Shown here in pieces: positions 33,503 to 41,670 of a stretch of DNA of 64,000 nucleotides. The notes beneath the pieces are model-generated. The model searched no databases and was not told the DNA's origin. It saw nothing but the letters and a program-made list of their open reading frames with translations. The first letter of the stretch is position 1. Every line of letters begins with the position of its first letter. The translations under genes were made by a program, and so were the position numbers. Origin of the DNA: CAWJMF01 sp963843945 (GTDB lineage Bacteria > Vulcanimicrobiota > Vulcanimicrobiia > Vulcanimicrobiales > Vulcanimicrobiaceae); the NCBI GenBank assembly GCA_963843945.1, contig CAWJMF010000005.1:1-64000 (forward strand). The letters are read 5' to 3'.

Positions 33503-33831
33503 GCGCGAACTTCCGTAGGGAGCACCGATGCGAGCGCCGCCGCAAGGCGCGCGCGTGCATCTCGTGCGAGTGCGTAGTAGCCCCAAGTACCCCGGCGCGC
33601 GGAGGTCACGAGGCCGACGTCCTTCAGGACCTTGAGATGGTGCGATACGGTCGACTGATTGAGCTCGAGCCCGGAAGTGAAGTCGCAGACGCAGACTTCG
33701 CGCTCGCTCCGCGCCAGGGTCGCCAAAATAGCGACCCGAGCCGGATCGGCAACCGCTTTGAAAAGCTCTGCTTCCTCGAAGACATCACGCTCGGAAACGA
33801 CTGCTTCCACGCATCGCCGCTGTATCGACAT
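33499..33831 (-). CDS. arsR: ArsR family regulator of the arsI-aquaporin operon
   Basis: A 110-aa repressor with VADPARVAILATL, the arsenite site REVCVCDFTSG, recognition helix NQSTVSHHLKVLKDVGLV and wing RRGTWGYYAL. It is the first gene of a three-gene operon (arsR-arsI-aqp). A palindrome overlapping its -10 box suggests autoregulation. Confidence 0.93.
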   Translation of the reverse strand: MSIQRRCVEAVVSERDVFEEAELFKAVADPARVAILATLARSEREVCVCDFTSGLELNQSTVSHHLKVLKDVGLVTSARRGTWGYYALARDARARLAAALASVLPTEVRA

Positions 33832-33834
33832 ATT

Positions 33835-33866
33835 TCGATGCTAGCACTTGCATCGATACGTGTCAA
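33835..33866 (-). promoter_or_regulatory. arsR promoter with overlapping palindrome
   Basis: On the minus strand, TTGACA (33866-33861), a 17-bp spacer and TAGCAT (33843-33838) form a good promoter. The inverted repeat TCGATGC/GCATCGA (33835-33841 and 33850-33856) overlaps the -10 and spacer. The ATG at 33831 lies 6 nt from the -10, implying a leaderless or nearly leaderless message. Confidence 0.7.
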
Positions 33867-33883
33867 TACAGAGACCGGCCGGG

Positions 33884-34663
33884 TCAGCCGAAGCGTCCGG
33901 TGATGTAATCCTCGGTGCGCTTGTCCCTGGGTTTGGTAAAGATCTCCTCGGTCAAGCCAACCTCGATGAGTTCCCCGAGGAGAAAGAAGGCGGTGATGTC
34001 GGAGACGCGAGCGGCCTGCTGCATCGAGTGGGTGACGATTACCACCGTGTAATCTTTCTTTAAATCCGCCATGAGGTCTTCGATCTTCGACGTCGCGATC
34101 GGATCGAGCGCCGCCGCGGGTTCGTCCATCAGAATGACTTGCGGCTTCACTGCAATCACGCGCGCGATGCAGAGACGCTGCTGCTGGCCGCCCGATAGGC
34201 CAAGCGCCGACCGATTGAGCCGGTCTTTGACCTCATCCCAAAGTGCCGCTTGCCGCAAGCTCAGTTCGCAAATCTCCATGAGCTTTTTCTGATCGCGGTC
34301 GCCCTGGAGACGGCAGCCATAAACGACGTTATCGAAGATCGACTGGGGAAACGGGTTTGGCCTTTGGAACACCATTCCAATCCGATGGCGGATCGAGTCG
34401 GCGTCGACCTGGCGACCGTAAATGTCCATCCCGTCGAGCCTGACCGAGCCGGTTACGCGAGCCGTTGGCGTGAGATCGTGCATGCGGTTTAGCGCACGCA
34501 AGAACGTCGATTTGCCGCAGCCCGAAGGCCCGATGAGGGCCGTGATATGATTCGATCGAACTTGCAGCGACGCTTCGCGCAGTGCGTGGAAATTGCCGTA
34601 GTAGACGTTGAGCGCTTGGACCGACATCTTGTCGCTGGGAAGCGCTCCGACCTCCGCCACCAT
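33884..34663 (-). CDS. pstB: Phosphate ABC transporter ATP-binding protein, second copy
   Basis: A 259-aa ABC ATPase: Walker A GPSGCGKSTFLRALNRMHDL, the PstB-typical QRPNPFPQSIFDNVVYG, signature LSGGQQQRLCIARV, Walker B VILMDEPAAALDP, and the ending DKRTEDYITGRFG. It is the last gene of the pst operon. It follows another pstB by 4 nt; the two share the same C-terminal ending but differ elsewhere, so they are diverged duplicates. Confidence 0.93.
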   Translation of the reverse strand: MVAEVGALPSDKMSVQALNVYYGNFHALREASLQVRSNHITALIGPSGCGKSTFLRALNRMHDLTPTARVTGSVRLDGMDIYGRQVDADSIRHRIGMVFQRPNPFPQSIFDNVVYGCRLQGDRDQKKLMEICELSLRQAALWDEVKDRLNRSALGLSGGQQQRLCIARVIAVKPQVILMDEPAAALDPIATSKIEDLMADLKKDYTVVIVTHSMQQAARVSDITAFFLLGELIEVGLTEEIFTKPRDKRTEDYITGRFG

Positions 34664-34667
34664 CGGG

Positions 34668-35489
34668 TTAACCGAACCTTCCGGTGATGTAATCTTCAGT
34701 CCGCTTGTCCTTCGGGTGCGTGAACATCTGTTTCGTCTCCCCGAACTCGACCAACCGTCCGATACGTTCTTCACCGGCCAGCATGAAGGCCGTGTACGCG
34801 GAGACGCGCGCGGCCTGCTGCATGTTATGCGTAACCGCGATAATCGTGTAGTCCCTTGCCAGCGACGCCATCAATTCCTCGATTTGGGCCGTCGCGATCG
34901 GATCGAGGGCCGAGGTCGACTCGTCCATCAAGAGAATCTCAGGATCGGTAGCTAAGGCCCGGGCAATACACAGTCGCTGCTGCTGGCCGCCCGAAAGCGA
35001 GACGCCCGGATTGCCAAGCTTGTCCTTTACTTCATCCCAAAGAAAGGCGAGACGCAATGCCCGCTCTGCCGCATCGTGGAGCTTCTTTTTCGAGCGAACG
35101 CCCATCGCGAATCGCAGCCCGGAGACCGTATCGTCTGCGATCGACATCGTCGGAAACGGATTGGCCCGCTGGAAAACCATGCCGATCCGGCGTCGCACGG
35201 CGACGGGGCTAACGGTCGGCCCGTAGATATCCTGGCCGTCGAAGAGCACCCTTCCCGTCACCGTGCCGCCGTGGCTGGCTGCTTCGTGAATTCGGTTCAG
35301 GCTGCGCAAGATCGTGGTCTTCCCGCAACCGGAAGGGCCGATCAATGAAGTAACGCCCTTACGCGGGAACGCGATATTTACGCCCTCGACCGCGATACGC
35401 TTGCCATAGTAGACCGAGAGGTCTTCGGCGACTAATGCGGGCGTATCCGCAATCTCCTCGTTCGGTGGATGCGGCTCGGTGCGGATCAT
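34668..35489 (-). CDS. pstB: Phosphate ABC transporter ATP-binding protein, first copy
   Basis: A 273-aa ABC ATPase energising phosphate import: Walker A GPSGCGKTTILRSLNRIHEA, QRANPFPTMSIADDTVSG, signature LSGGQQQRLCIARALATDP, and Walker B ILLMDESTSALDP (Ser where the other copy has Pro-Ala). It carries an N-terminal extension of about 20 residues. The ATG at 35489 overlaps the pstA stop by 4 nt. Confidence 0.93.
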   Translation of the reverse strand: MIRTEPHPPNEEIADTPALVAEDLSVYYGKRIAVEGVNIAFPRKGVTSLIGPSGCGKTTILRSLNRIHEAASHGGTVTGRVLFDGQDIYGPTVSPVAVRRRIGMVFQRANPFPTMSIADDTVSGLRFAMGVRSKKKLHDAAERALRLAFLWDEVKDKLGNPGVSLSGGQQQRLCIARALATDPEILLMDESTSALDPIATAQIEELMASLARDYTIIAVTHNMQQAARVSAYTAFMLAGEERIGRLVEFGETKQMFTHPKDKRTEDYITGRFG

Positions 35490-36373
35490 CGGGCCCCAAC
35501 TCTCGAGCGCAACGCAATCCGTGCGGTCAGATTGAGAAGGAAGACGACGACGATCAGTACCAAGGCACCGGCCCAAGCTTGCCGGTGCCAGTCGTCGTAA
35601 GGCGAAATCGCATACGTGAAGACTTGCAGTGAAAGCTCGGCCATCGGATTGGTCGGATTAAGCTCCCAAAATTGGCTGCCGAATGCCGTGAATAGGAGCG
35701 GAGCAGTCTCGCCGGTGACGCGCGCGATACCCAGCAAGAGGCCGGTAATGATTGCGGAGCGCGCCGCGGGAAGGACGACTCGAACCGTCGCCGAGTAGGC
35801 AGACATTCCGAGTGCGAGCGCACCTTCGCGGATCGTCGAAGGAACGCTGCGAATCGCTTCTTCCGAGGTGCGGATGATGATCGGCAACATGAGAATAGCG
35901 AACGCGATGGAAGCCGAAAGCGCCGAGAAATGCTTAAGCGGAGCGACGAACAGCGTGTAGGCGAAGAGGCCGATGGCGATGCTCGGAACTCCCGACAGCA
36001 CGTCCGCGAGGAAGCGGACGGCCTCTGCGACGGCGCCTTTGCTGAACAGAGAAAGAAAAATCCCGACGAGAATGCCGACCGGCGCCGCGATGACCGTTGC
36101 GATCCCGACCATAATGAAACTGCCGACGATCCCGTTGGCAACGCCTCCTCCCGTCATTCCAACGGGCCGCGGCAAGGCAAGGAAGAACGCCGGGTTTATG
36201 GCGGCGATGCCCTGGACGATGACGTAGGCGAAAATGATGAGGAGCGTCGATGCGGCGATACCCGAGCAGAGCGCTGCGGCCGCGACTCCCGCGGCGCTGG
36301 AGACGTGCCGTATTCGTAAGTTCCGGTCGGTTCCGCCGGCCGTCGGGAAATTCTCTACGACAGTGCTTGCCAT
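35486..36373 (-). CDS. pstA: Phosphate ABC transporter permease PstA
   Basis: A 295-aa inner-membrane permease with six helices. The cytoplasmic coupling segment TSEEAIRSVPSTIREGALALG is seen in parts (EEAIRSVPSTIREGALALGMS), followed by the PstA-type GIARVTGETAPLLFTAFGSQF. It pairs with PstC to form the channel. It starts 2 nt after the pstC stop. Confidence 0.94.
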   Translation of the reverse strand: MASTVVENFPTAGGTDRNLRIRHVSSAAGVAAAALCSGIAASTLLIIFAYVIVQGIAAINPAFFLALPRPVGMTGGGVANGIVGSFIMVGIATVIAAPVGILVGIFLSLFSKGAVAEAVRFLADVLSGVPSIAIGLFAYTLFVAPLKHFSALSASIAFAILMLPIIIRTSEEAIRSVPSTIREGALALGMSAYSATVRVVLPAARSAIITGLLLGIARVTGETAPLLFTAFGSQFWELNPTNPMAELSLQVFTYAISPYDDWHRQAWAGALVLIVVVFLLNLTARIALRSRVGAR

Positions 36374-36375
36374 TT

Positions 36376-37359
36376 TCAGCGGGTGCCCCGCATGACGGTC
36401 AGGGTGAGGAACCTCGCGACACCGTTGACGATCATGCTGACCACGAAGAGAACCAGGCCGAGCTCGATCAGCGCACTCAAGTAGATGTCGGTCGTGGCTT
36501 CGGTGAACTCGTTCGCGATGACGCTCGGGAGCGTATAGGCCGGCGCAAACAGGGAAGCGGGGATTGCGGGTTTATTGCCTACGACCATCGTCACCGCGAT
36601 CGTTTCGCCGAGCGCACGTCCGAGCGCGAGGATGAGCGACCCAAAAATGCCGACCCGGGCCGCGGGCAGCACGACCTTCCACATCGTCTCCCAGCGCGTG
36701 GCTCCGAGGGAGGCAGAGCCTTCTCGCAGATCGTTCGGGATCGCTTTGATCACGTCGCGCGAGATGGCCGTTACCGTTGGGACGATCATGATCGCTAGAA
36801 TTACACCCGCGGTCAGAAGCGACGTCCCGTAGATCGCACCGGAAAAGATCGGCAAAAACCCAAAGTGCGCTTGCAAGAAGGGGTCGACGTAGTTCCTGAG
36901 GATGGGAGCGAGCACGAAGAGGCCCCAGAGACCGAAGACCACGCTGGGGACCGCGGCTAGCATCTCGATCATAAAGACCAGCGGCTGCGCGATTGCCTTG
37001 GGTGCGAAATCCGACAGGAACGCCGCCGCGAATATGCCGATACCGCCGGCGAGCACGATGCCGATCGCCGAGCTCACGACAGTTCCGTAAATCAGCGGCA
37101 GTGCCCCAAACTGGTTCGTAACCGGGTTCCATTGACTCGTCCACAAGAAGCTCAAGCCAAAGGTGCGCAGGGCGAGCCACGAGCCCGACACCAATTCGAT
37201 AAATAGCCCAACGACGACAAGCACGAAGAGCGCACTCGACCCGTATACGGCCCACATGAAAAAACGGTCCGCCTGCCGCGAGGCGCGCATACCGTCCGAG
37301 GCGGCCAGGCTTCCTATCGGCCTCGGAACCGGACCCGGTGCATCCTGTAAAGTCGCCAA
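36376..37359 (-). CDS. pstC: Phosphate ABC transporter permease PstC
   Basis: A 327-aa permease with an extended cytoplasmic N-terminus, six main helices, and the coupling loop SRDVIKAIPNDLREGSASLG followed by LGRALGETIAVTMVVGN. The gap to the pstS stop is 67 nt. Confidence 0.94.
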   Translation of the reverse strand: MATLQDAPGPVPRPIGSLAASDGMRASRQADRFFMWAVYGSSALFVLVVVGLFIELVSGSWLALRTFGLSFLWTSQWNPVTNQFGALPLIYGTVVSSAIGIVLAGGIGIFAAAFLSDFAPKAIAQPLVFMIEMLAAVPSVVFGLWGLFVLAPILRNYVDPFLQAHFGFLPIFSGAIYGTSLLTAGVILAIMIVPTVTAISRDVIKAIPNDLREGSASLGATRWETMWKVVLPAARVGIFGSLILALGRALGETIAVTMVVGNKPAIPASLFAPAYTLPSVIANEFTEATTDIYLSALIELGLVLFVVSMIVNGVARFLTLTVMRGTR

Positions 37360-37426
37360 AACATCCGTCTCAGAAGGGCGACCGGGAACCCGCCCGGCGG
37401 GCTCCCGGTCATCGAGTTGGTCGGGG

Positions 37427-38482
37427 CTAGACGCTCATCCCGTCGAGTTGCTTTTTTGCGTACTCCGAAACCGCCGGCGGAAGGGGCACATAGTTGAGGC
37501 TTCCGGCGATCGGCTGCCCCTCGGTTACGAGCCACTCCAGGGCATCGCGGACGAGCTTCGCGCGGCCCTTATCGCTCGGGTTCTTATAGACCATCCCCCA
37601 GGAGAACCCCGAGATCGGCCAAGCGTTCTCCGGCGACGCGTCGACGATGGAGAAGTCCGTCGGCGAGACACTCGGCTTCGTTGCGGCGGCGGCCTTGACG
37701 CCCGCCGCCGTGCAGAACTGCCATTTGCCGGCCTTATTCTCGAGCATCGCTTGGTTCATGTGATTCTCGATGACGTAAGCAAGTTCGACATACCCGATGG
37801 CTCCCGGAGTCTGCTTTACTTGACCCGCAACGCCCTCGTTCCCCTTGCCGCCGACGCTGCCCGCCGCTGGCCACTGAACGCTCTTGGCCGTTCCAACTTT
37901 TTTCTTCCACTCGGGCGACACCGAGCTGAGGAAGTCGGTGAAGTGATAGGTGGTTCCCGAGCCGTCGGACCGGTTGACCGGGACGATCGTCAGGTCGGGC
38001 AGATTTGCGCCGGGGTTCACCTTCGCAATGGCGGGGTCGCTCCACTTGGTTATCGTGCCCAAATAGATTTGCGCGACGAGCTCGCGCGTGAGCCTCAGAC
38101 CGCCTTTAACGACGACCGGGAGATTATAGGTGATCGCTTCTCCTCCCAGAGTCGTCGGAAATTGAATGACCGCGCCGCCCGCGGCTTCCGCGCGCTTCAG
38201 CTCATCGGCATTCATTGGGACGTCAGATGCGCCGAAGTCCACCGTCTTCGCGGTGAACTGCTGGATGCCGCCGCCGCTTCCGATCGATTGGTAGTTGACG
38301 TTTACTTCCGGATGCGACTGGCTGTACGTATAGAAAGCCTTGGAGAAGAACGGATACGGGAAGGTGGCTCCGGCTCCGGTTATTTGCGTCGCGGCGATGG
38401 CCGGTCCAAAAACCAGCGACGCAGCGGCAACCGCCGCTCCCGCCGAGATAAACCTGTTGCGCGATACGGAACGAGCGTCCAC
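37427..38482 (-). CDS. pstS: Phosphate-binding protein PstS
   Basis: A 351-aa periplasmic binding protein. The signal peptide (residues about 9-31) is followed by GAGATFPYPFFSKAF. Other hallmarks are the phosphate-contacting SIGSGGGIQQF, GASDVPM and NRSDGSGTTYHFTDFL. The GTG at 38482 has AGGGAG 8 nt upstream. It leads the pstSCABB operon and lies downstream of two Pho-box-like arrays and a leader inverted repeat. Confidence 0.95.
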   Translation of the reverse strand: MDARSVSRNRFISAGAAVAAASLVFGPAIAATQITGAGATFPYPFFSKAFYTYSQSHPEVNVNYQSIGSGGGIQQFTAKTVDFGASDVPMNADELKRAEAAGGAVIQFPTTLGGEAITYNLPVVVKGGLRLTRELVAQIYLGTITKWSDPAIAKVNPGANLPDLTIVPVNRSDGSGTTYHFTDFLSSVSPEWKKKVGTAKSVQWPAAGSVGGKGNEGVAGQVKQTPGAIGYVELAYVIENHMNQAMLENKAGKWQFCTAAGVKAAAATKPSVSPTDFSIVDASPENAWPISGFSWGMVYKNPSDKGRAKLVRDALEWLVTEGQPIAGSLNYVPLPPAVSEYAKKQLDGMSV

Positions 38483-38513
38483 AAAAATTGCTCCCTTCAG
38501 AGCGGCACGTTAT

Positions 38514-38550
38514 GTAAAAAGGCAGTAGCGAACTGAGACGAGCTTTTTAC
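38514..38550. promoter_or_regulatory. Inverted repeat in the pstS leader
   Basis: GTAAAAAG and CTTTTTAC form a perfect 8-bp inverted repeat with 21 nt between, located 31-68 nt before the pstS start. It could form an RNA hairpin in the leader or a protein site. Confidence 0.35.
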
Positions 38551-38607
38551 CAAACCCTCCACCTCGACCCGCCGAAGACCGCGCAATCCGAGATGCCTCA
38601 ACAGTTT

Positions 38608-38635
38608 GTTAAGATAGAGTTAAGTAATTATTAAG
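38608..38635 (-). promoter_or_regulatory. Pho-box-like triple direct repeat upstream of pstS
   Basis: Read on the plus strand: GTTAAG-N5-GTTAAG-N5-ATTAAG, three half-sites at an exact 11-bp period; on the pstS strand this is CTTAAT/CTTAAC. Direct repeats at 11 bp are the hallmark of PhoB and PhoP boxes. The phoB-phoR genes sit immediately upstream. Confidence 0.75.
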
Positions 38636-38706
38636 GCCTTAACCGGCGTCGCCGCTTTTGCGGAAGCGCAGCATCATTGCGATCAGCCGAAGTATCGCAA
38701 AAGCAC

Positions 38707-38734
38707 GTTATGCGGTGCTTATGCCTCGCTTAAG
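38707..38734 (-). promoter_or_regulatory. Second, weaker Pho-box-like array
   Basis: On the plus strand GTTATG-N5-CTTATG-N5-CTTAAG, again three TTA-core half-sites at 11-bp period. It begins 99 bp (nine periods) from the first array, so both are in phase. It lies 20 nt past the phoR stop. Confidence 0.5.
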
Positions 38735-38753
38735 CGCGACGGTCAGACGCAGG

Positions 38754-39950
38754 CTAGGAGCTGAGATGCACCTGCGTGATCCGAGCCGGTTCTTGTCCGC
38801 CCGCTAGCTGCTGGCTCGAGCGCGAGACCGGAAAGACGCACGTGAACGAGGCGCCGCGGCCGAACTCCGAGTCGGCCGCAACCGTCCCACCGTGTGCTTC
38901 GACGATTTGCTTGACGATCGAAAGCCCCAAACCCGTTCCCGTCGACCCGCGGGCTCGCGAGCGGTCGACGACATAGAATCGCTCGAAAATATGCGGCAAG
39001 TCGTTGTACGGAATTCCAACCCCGGTGTCGCGGACGGTGAGCGTTGAGAAGTCCGGTTCGGGCACGACGTCGACGCTGACCGTGCCCCCGGCCGGCGTAT
39101 GCCGCAGGGCGTTGTCGATGAGGTTGACGAGGACTTGGGCGAGCCGGTCCGGATCGCCGTCGACCCGCGCCGAGCTGCCGTCCAAGCGAAGCGCGATGCC
39201 GAGCTGGTCGGCTCGCGGGCCGAACGTTTTGAGAATGTTCGATGCGACGCTGAAGAGATCGACGTCCTCGCGCCGCAAGCGCAAGCGGCCGCCCTCGGCC
39301 CGGGTCAGGTCCAGCAGGTCCTCGACGAGATGCACCATCCGGTCGACTTCACGCTTGATCTGGGGAAGGAACATCTCGATCGCTTCCGCCTCACCGCCCG
39401 TCTCGAGAATCGTCTCGATCATCAAGTTGATCGACGAGAGCGGCGTGCGCAGCTCGTGCGAGACGCTCGAAACGAAATCGCGCCGCGTTTGCTCGAGCTC
39501 GTGCAACCGCGTTTCGTCGGTCGCAATGATGATGGCTCCGGCGGCCCCGTCGATCGGCAGGGTGGTGACGGTCAGGAAGCGTTCGTAGTGGCGCGCGTTA
39601 AGCGGGATCGCGCCGCGCGACGGATGTCCGTGCAAGGCGTCGCGCACGCGCCGGTCGAGATCGTACGACGGAATCGCCTCGATAATCGCTTTGCCCAACA
39701 CCGGCCGTCCGCCCAGGTCGAAGATGGCGCTCGCGGCAGCGTTGAGCGAGGTGATGTAGCCGTTGCCGTCGAGCGTCACGATGCCGACGGTCAAGGAACG
39801 GAGCAATTGTTCGAAGCGCGAGTCCGGCTCGAGACCGACCTGCGGGGTCTCGGCCAGCGCCTCGGCCCGGGCACCCGCCCGGCCGCGCATGGTCAAAAGC
39901 GTCCCTACCAGAGCCCCGGCGCCCAGAGCCGCGAGGTCGTCCCAGAGCAT
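38754..39950 (-). CDS. phoR: Sensor histidine kinase, PhoR-like
   Basis: A 398-aa kinase. A short N-terminal hydrophobic segment (LAALGAGALVGTLLT) is followed by a PAS domain (about residues 40-160), the HisKA dimerisation helix with FVSSVSHELRTPLSSI near 190, and HATPase boxes: NLIDNALRHTPAGG (N), DTGVGIP (G1) and GTGLGLSIVKQI (G2). The short periplasm-free N-terminus matches PhoR, which senses Pst through the membrane. The start lies 1 nt after the phoB stop. Confidence 0.9.
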   Translation of the reverse strand: MLWDDLAALGAGALVGTLLTMRGRAGARAEALAETPQVGLEPDSRFEQLLRSLTVGIVTLDGNGYITSLNAAASAIFDLGGRPVLGKAIIEAIPSYDLDRRVRDALHGHPSRGAIPLNARHYERFLTVTTLPIDGAAGAIIIATDETRLHELEQTRRDFVSSVSHELRTPLSSINLMIETILETGGEAEAIEMFLPQIKREVDRMVHLVEDLLDLTRAEGGRLRLRREDVDLFSVASNILKTFGPRADQLGIALRLDGSSARVDGDPDRLAQVLVNLIDNALRHTPAGGTVSVDVVPEPDFSTLTVRDTGVGIPYNDLPHIFERFYVVDRSRARGSTGTGLGLSIVKQIVEAHGGTVAADSEFGRGASFTCVFPVSRSSQQLAGGQEPARITQVHLSS

Positions 39951-39951
39951 C

Positions 39952-40662
39952 TTACTCTTTGAACATATAACCGCGGCTGCGCACGGTGATGATGTGCCGC
40001 GGATTGTTCGGATCGATTTCGATCTTCTCGCGCAACCAGCGAACGTGGACGCTGATCGTCTGGTGTTCGCCCTCGAAATCGTAGCCCCAGACCTTGTCGA
40101 GCAGCGCTTGGCGCGTCACGACCCGGCCGCGATTTTCGAGCAGTACCTGGAGCAGGCTGAACTCCTTGGGCGCGAGCGAAACGTCGCGTCCTCGCACGAC
40201 CAGCGACTGACGCGAAGGATCGAGCACGATTTCGCCCGCTTCGATCGCTTCGCCGTGCGGGCTCTCGGCATTTCCGTTGCGCCGGCGCAAGCGGGCTTTG
40301 ACCCGCGCCAGGAACTCGTGCAGCGAGAACGGTTTGGTGACGTAGTCGTCGGCGCCCAGTTCGAGCGCCAGGACCTTGTCGATTTCCTGGTCTTTGGCGG
40401 TAAGCATGATGATCGGTACGCCGCTGGTCTTGCGGATTTCGCGACAGGCCTCGATGCCGTCGAGAACGGGCAGCATGATGTCCATGATGACCAGGTCGGG
40501 ACGCTCGCTGGCCGCGAGCGCGATCGCCGACCGGCCGTCGCCGGCCGTGGCTACCGTGTATCCGCTCCGTTCGAGGTTGAAGCGCAGCGTCTGGAGGATC
40601 GCGGACTCGTCGTCGACGATCAGAATCTTCTTCGTCCCCGGCGCGGCGACTACCACGTTCAT
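39952..40662 (-). CDS. phoB: Response regulator, PhoB/OmpR family
   Basis: A 236-aa regulator. The receiver domain has ILIVDDES (acidic pair), the phosphoacceptor Asp in LVIMDIMLP, and Lys in DDYVTKPFS. The C-terminal winged helix has PKEFSLLQVLLENRGRVVTRQ, DHQTISVHV-like recognition residues (EGEHQTISVHVRWLREKIE) and RSRGYMF. Context with pst genes and 11-bp direct repeats identifies it as PhoB/PhoP-type. The ATG at 40662 follows GGAGAG closely; a GTG 12 nt upstream is possible. Confidence 0.9.
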   Translation of the reverse strand: MNVVVAAPGTKKILIVDDESAILQTLRFNLERSGYTVATAGDGRSAIALAASERPDLVIMDIMLPVLDGIEACREIRKTSGVPIIMLTAKDQEIDKVLALELGADDYVTKPFSLHEFLARVKARLRRRNGNAESPHGEAIEAGEIVLDPSRQSLVVRGRDVSLAPKEFSLLQVLLENRGRVVTRQALLDKVWGYDFEGEHQTISVHVRWLREKIEIDPNNPRHIITVRSRGYMFKE

Positions 40663-40751
40663 CTCTCCGTTCACAGGCCTCCTCGGCCAAGCCGGTAATG
40701 GTACCGCCGTAAACATAGCCTAAGTCCGTCGCCTCGAGCAAGGAGGGAACC

Positions 40752-41204
40752 TTGGCCAAAGCTCGTTACGACGGGCTGACGCCGGAAATGCCGGTCGGCC
40801 ACGCAGCACGGACGATCCTGCGCACCCTGCTGACGACGATGCTGGCCGAAGCTCCGGGCGTGCTTCGCAACGACGTCGAGGCCACGCACGACATGCGCGT
40901 CGCGATTCGCCGCCTGCGAACCGCGATGGACACGTTTGCCGATTGCTTTCCGAAAAAGCGCTTTAGCGAGTTCCGCGACGCCACGCGGCGGGTGGGACGC
41001 CGGCTCGGCGCCGTGCGTGACGCGGACGTGCACCTCGCAGTTCTGCGCGCCGCGCTCGGCGGAGCGACGGAAACCGAAGCACCGGGCATCGCCTTCGCAA
41101 TCGAAACCCTCGGCGCGCGTCGCCGCCGCTCGCTCGCCGAATTCGCAATCGAGTACTCGCAATTCGACCGCGACCGCTTCCTCGAGATGCTGCGCGATGC
41201 GTGA
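40752..41204 (+). CDS. CHAD domain protein, N-terminal half
   Basis: A 150-aa protein carrying the first half of a CHAD domain (conserved histidine alpha-helical domain), which binds polyphosphate. The hallmark THDMRVAIRRLRTAMDTF lies near residue 45, followed by LGAVRDADVHL. AAGGAGGG precedes the TTG start at 40752. It stops at 41204, and a second ORF with the other half of the domain overlaps by 8 nt in another frame. A standard CHAD protein would be one chain of about 300 aa. Confidence 0.8.
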   Translation: MAKARYDGLTPEMPVGHAARTILRTLLTTMLAEAPGVLRNDVEATHDMRVAIRRLRTAMDTFADCFPKKRFSEFRDATRRVGRRLGAVRDADVHLAVLRAALGGATETEAPGIAFAIETLGARRRRSLAEFAIEYSQFDRDRFLEMLRDA

Positions 41205-41670
41205 GAAGAACTTGCGGCGCTTCGTCCGGCGTCTGATCGAGCGGCGCCTGCGCAAGCTCCTTACTTCCGCCAAGCCCGCACTTTCGGGCGGACGCGACGA
41301 GGACTTGCACGCAACCCGCATTGCGGTGAAGCGCCTGCGCTACAATCTGGAATTCTTCAGCAGCGTCTTGGGCGAGTCGTGCCAACAAGCGCTGGATCTG
41401 CTCGCGCTCGCACAAGAACGGCTCGGCACGATCGCCGATGCCGACGCCTTCGTGCGCTTCTACGACGACCTGACCGACCACTTACCGCCGGGCGACCTGC
41501 GCGCGGCGGGCATTCGCGCGCGCCGCGAAGCGGCGCTACTCGAGCGCGAGCGCGTCTTCGACTCGCTGCGCGCGTTCTGGAAAGGCGCCGACGCTCCGCC
41601 TTATCCCGAGAGTCTCGCCGCCTCGATCTCGTCGGCACTCGGCTCGCTCTCACCGAACGATGAGTCGTAA
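41197..41670 (+). CDS. CHAD domain protein, C-terminal half
   Basis: A 157-aa protein with the second CHAD repeat: LHATRIAVKRLRYNLEFF near residue 35, then LGTIADADAFVRFYDDL. The ATG at 41197 lies within the last codons of the upstream half (ATGCGTGA overlap). Either the two halves assemble as a dimer or a frameshift has split one gene. Its 3' end overlaps the convergent ppx/gppA gene by 70 nt. Both genes belong to polyphosphate metabolism. Confidence 0.8.
   Translation: MREKNLRRFVRRLIERRLRKLLTSAKPALSGGRDEDLHATRIAVKRLRYNLEFFSSVLGESCQQALDLLALAQERLGTIADADAFVRFYDDLTDHLPPGDLRAAGIRARREAALLERERVFDSLRAFWKGADAPPYPESLAASISSALGSLSPNDES

Noticed and set aside
37163..38536. 457-codon frame antisense to pstS/pstC
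   Set aside because: It spans two well-supported pst genes and has no recognisable fold.
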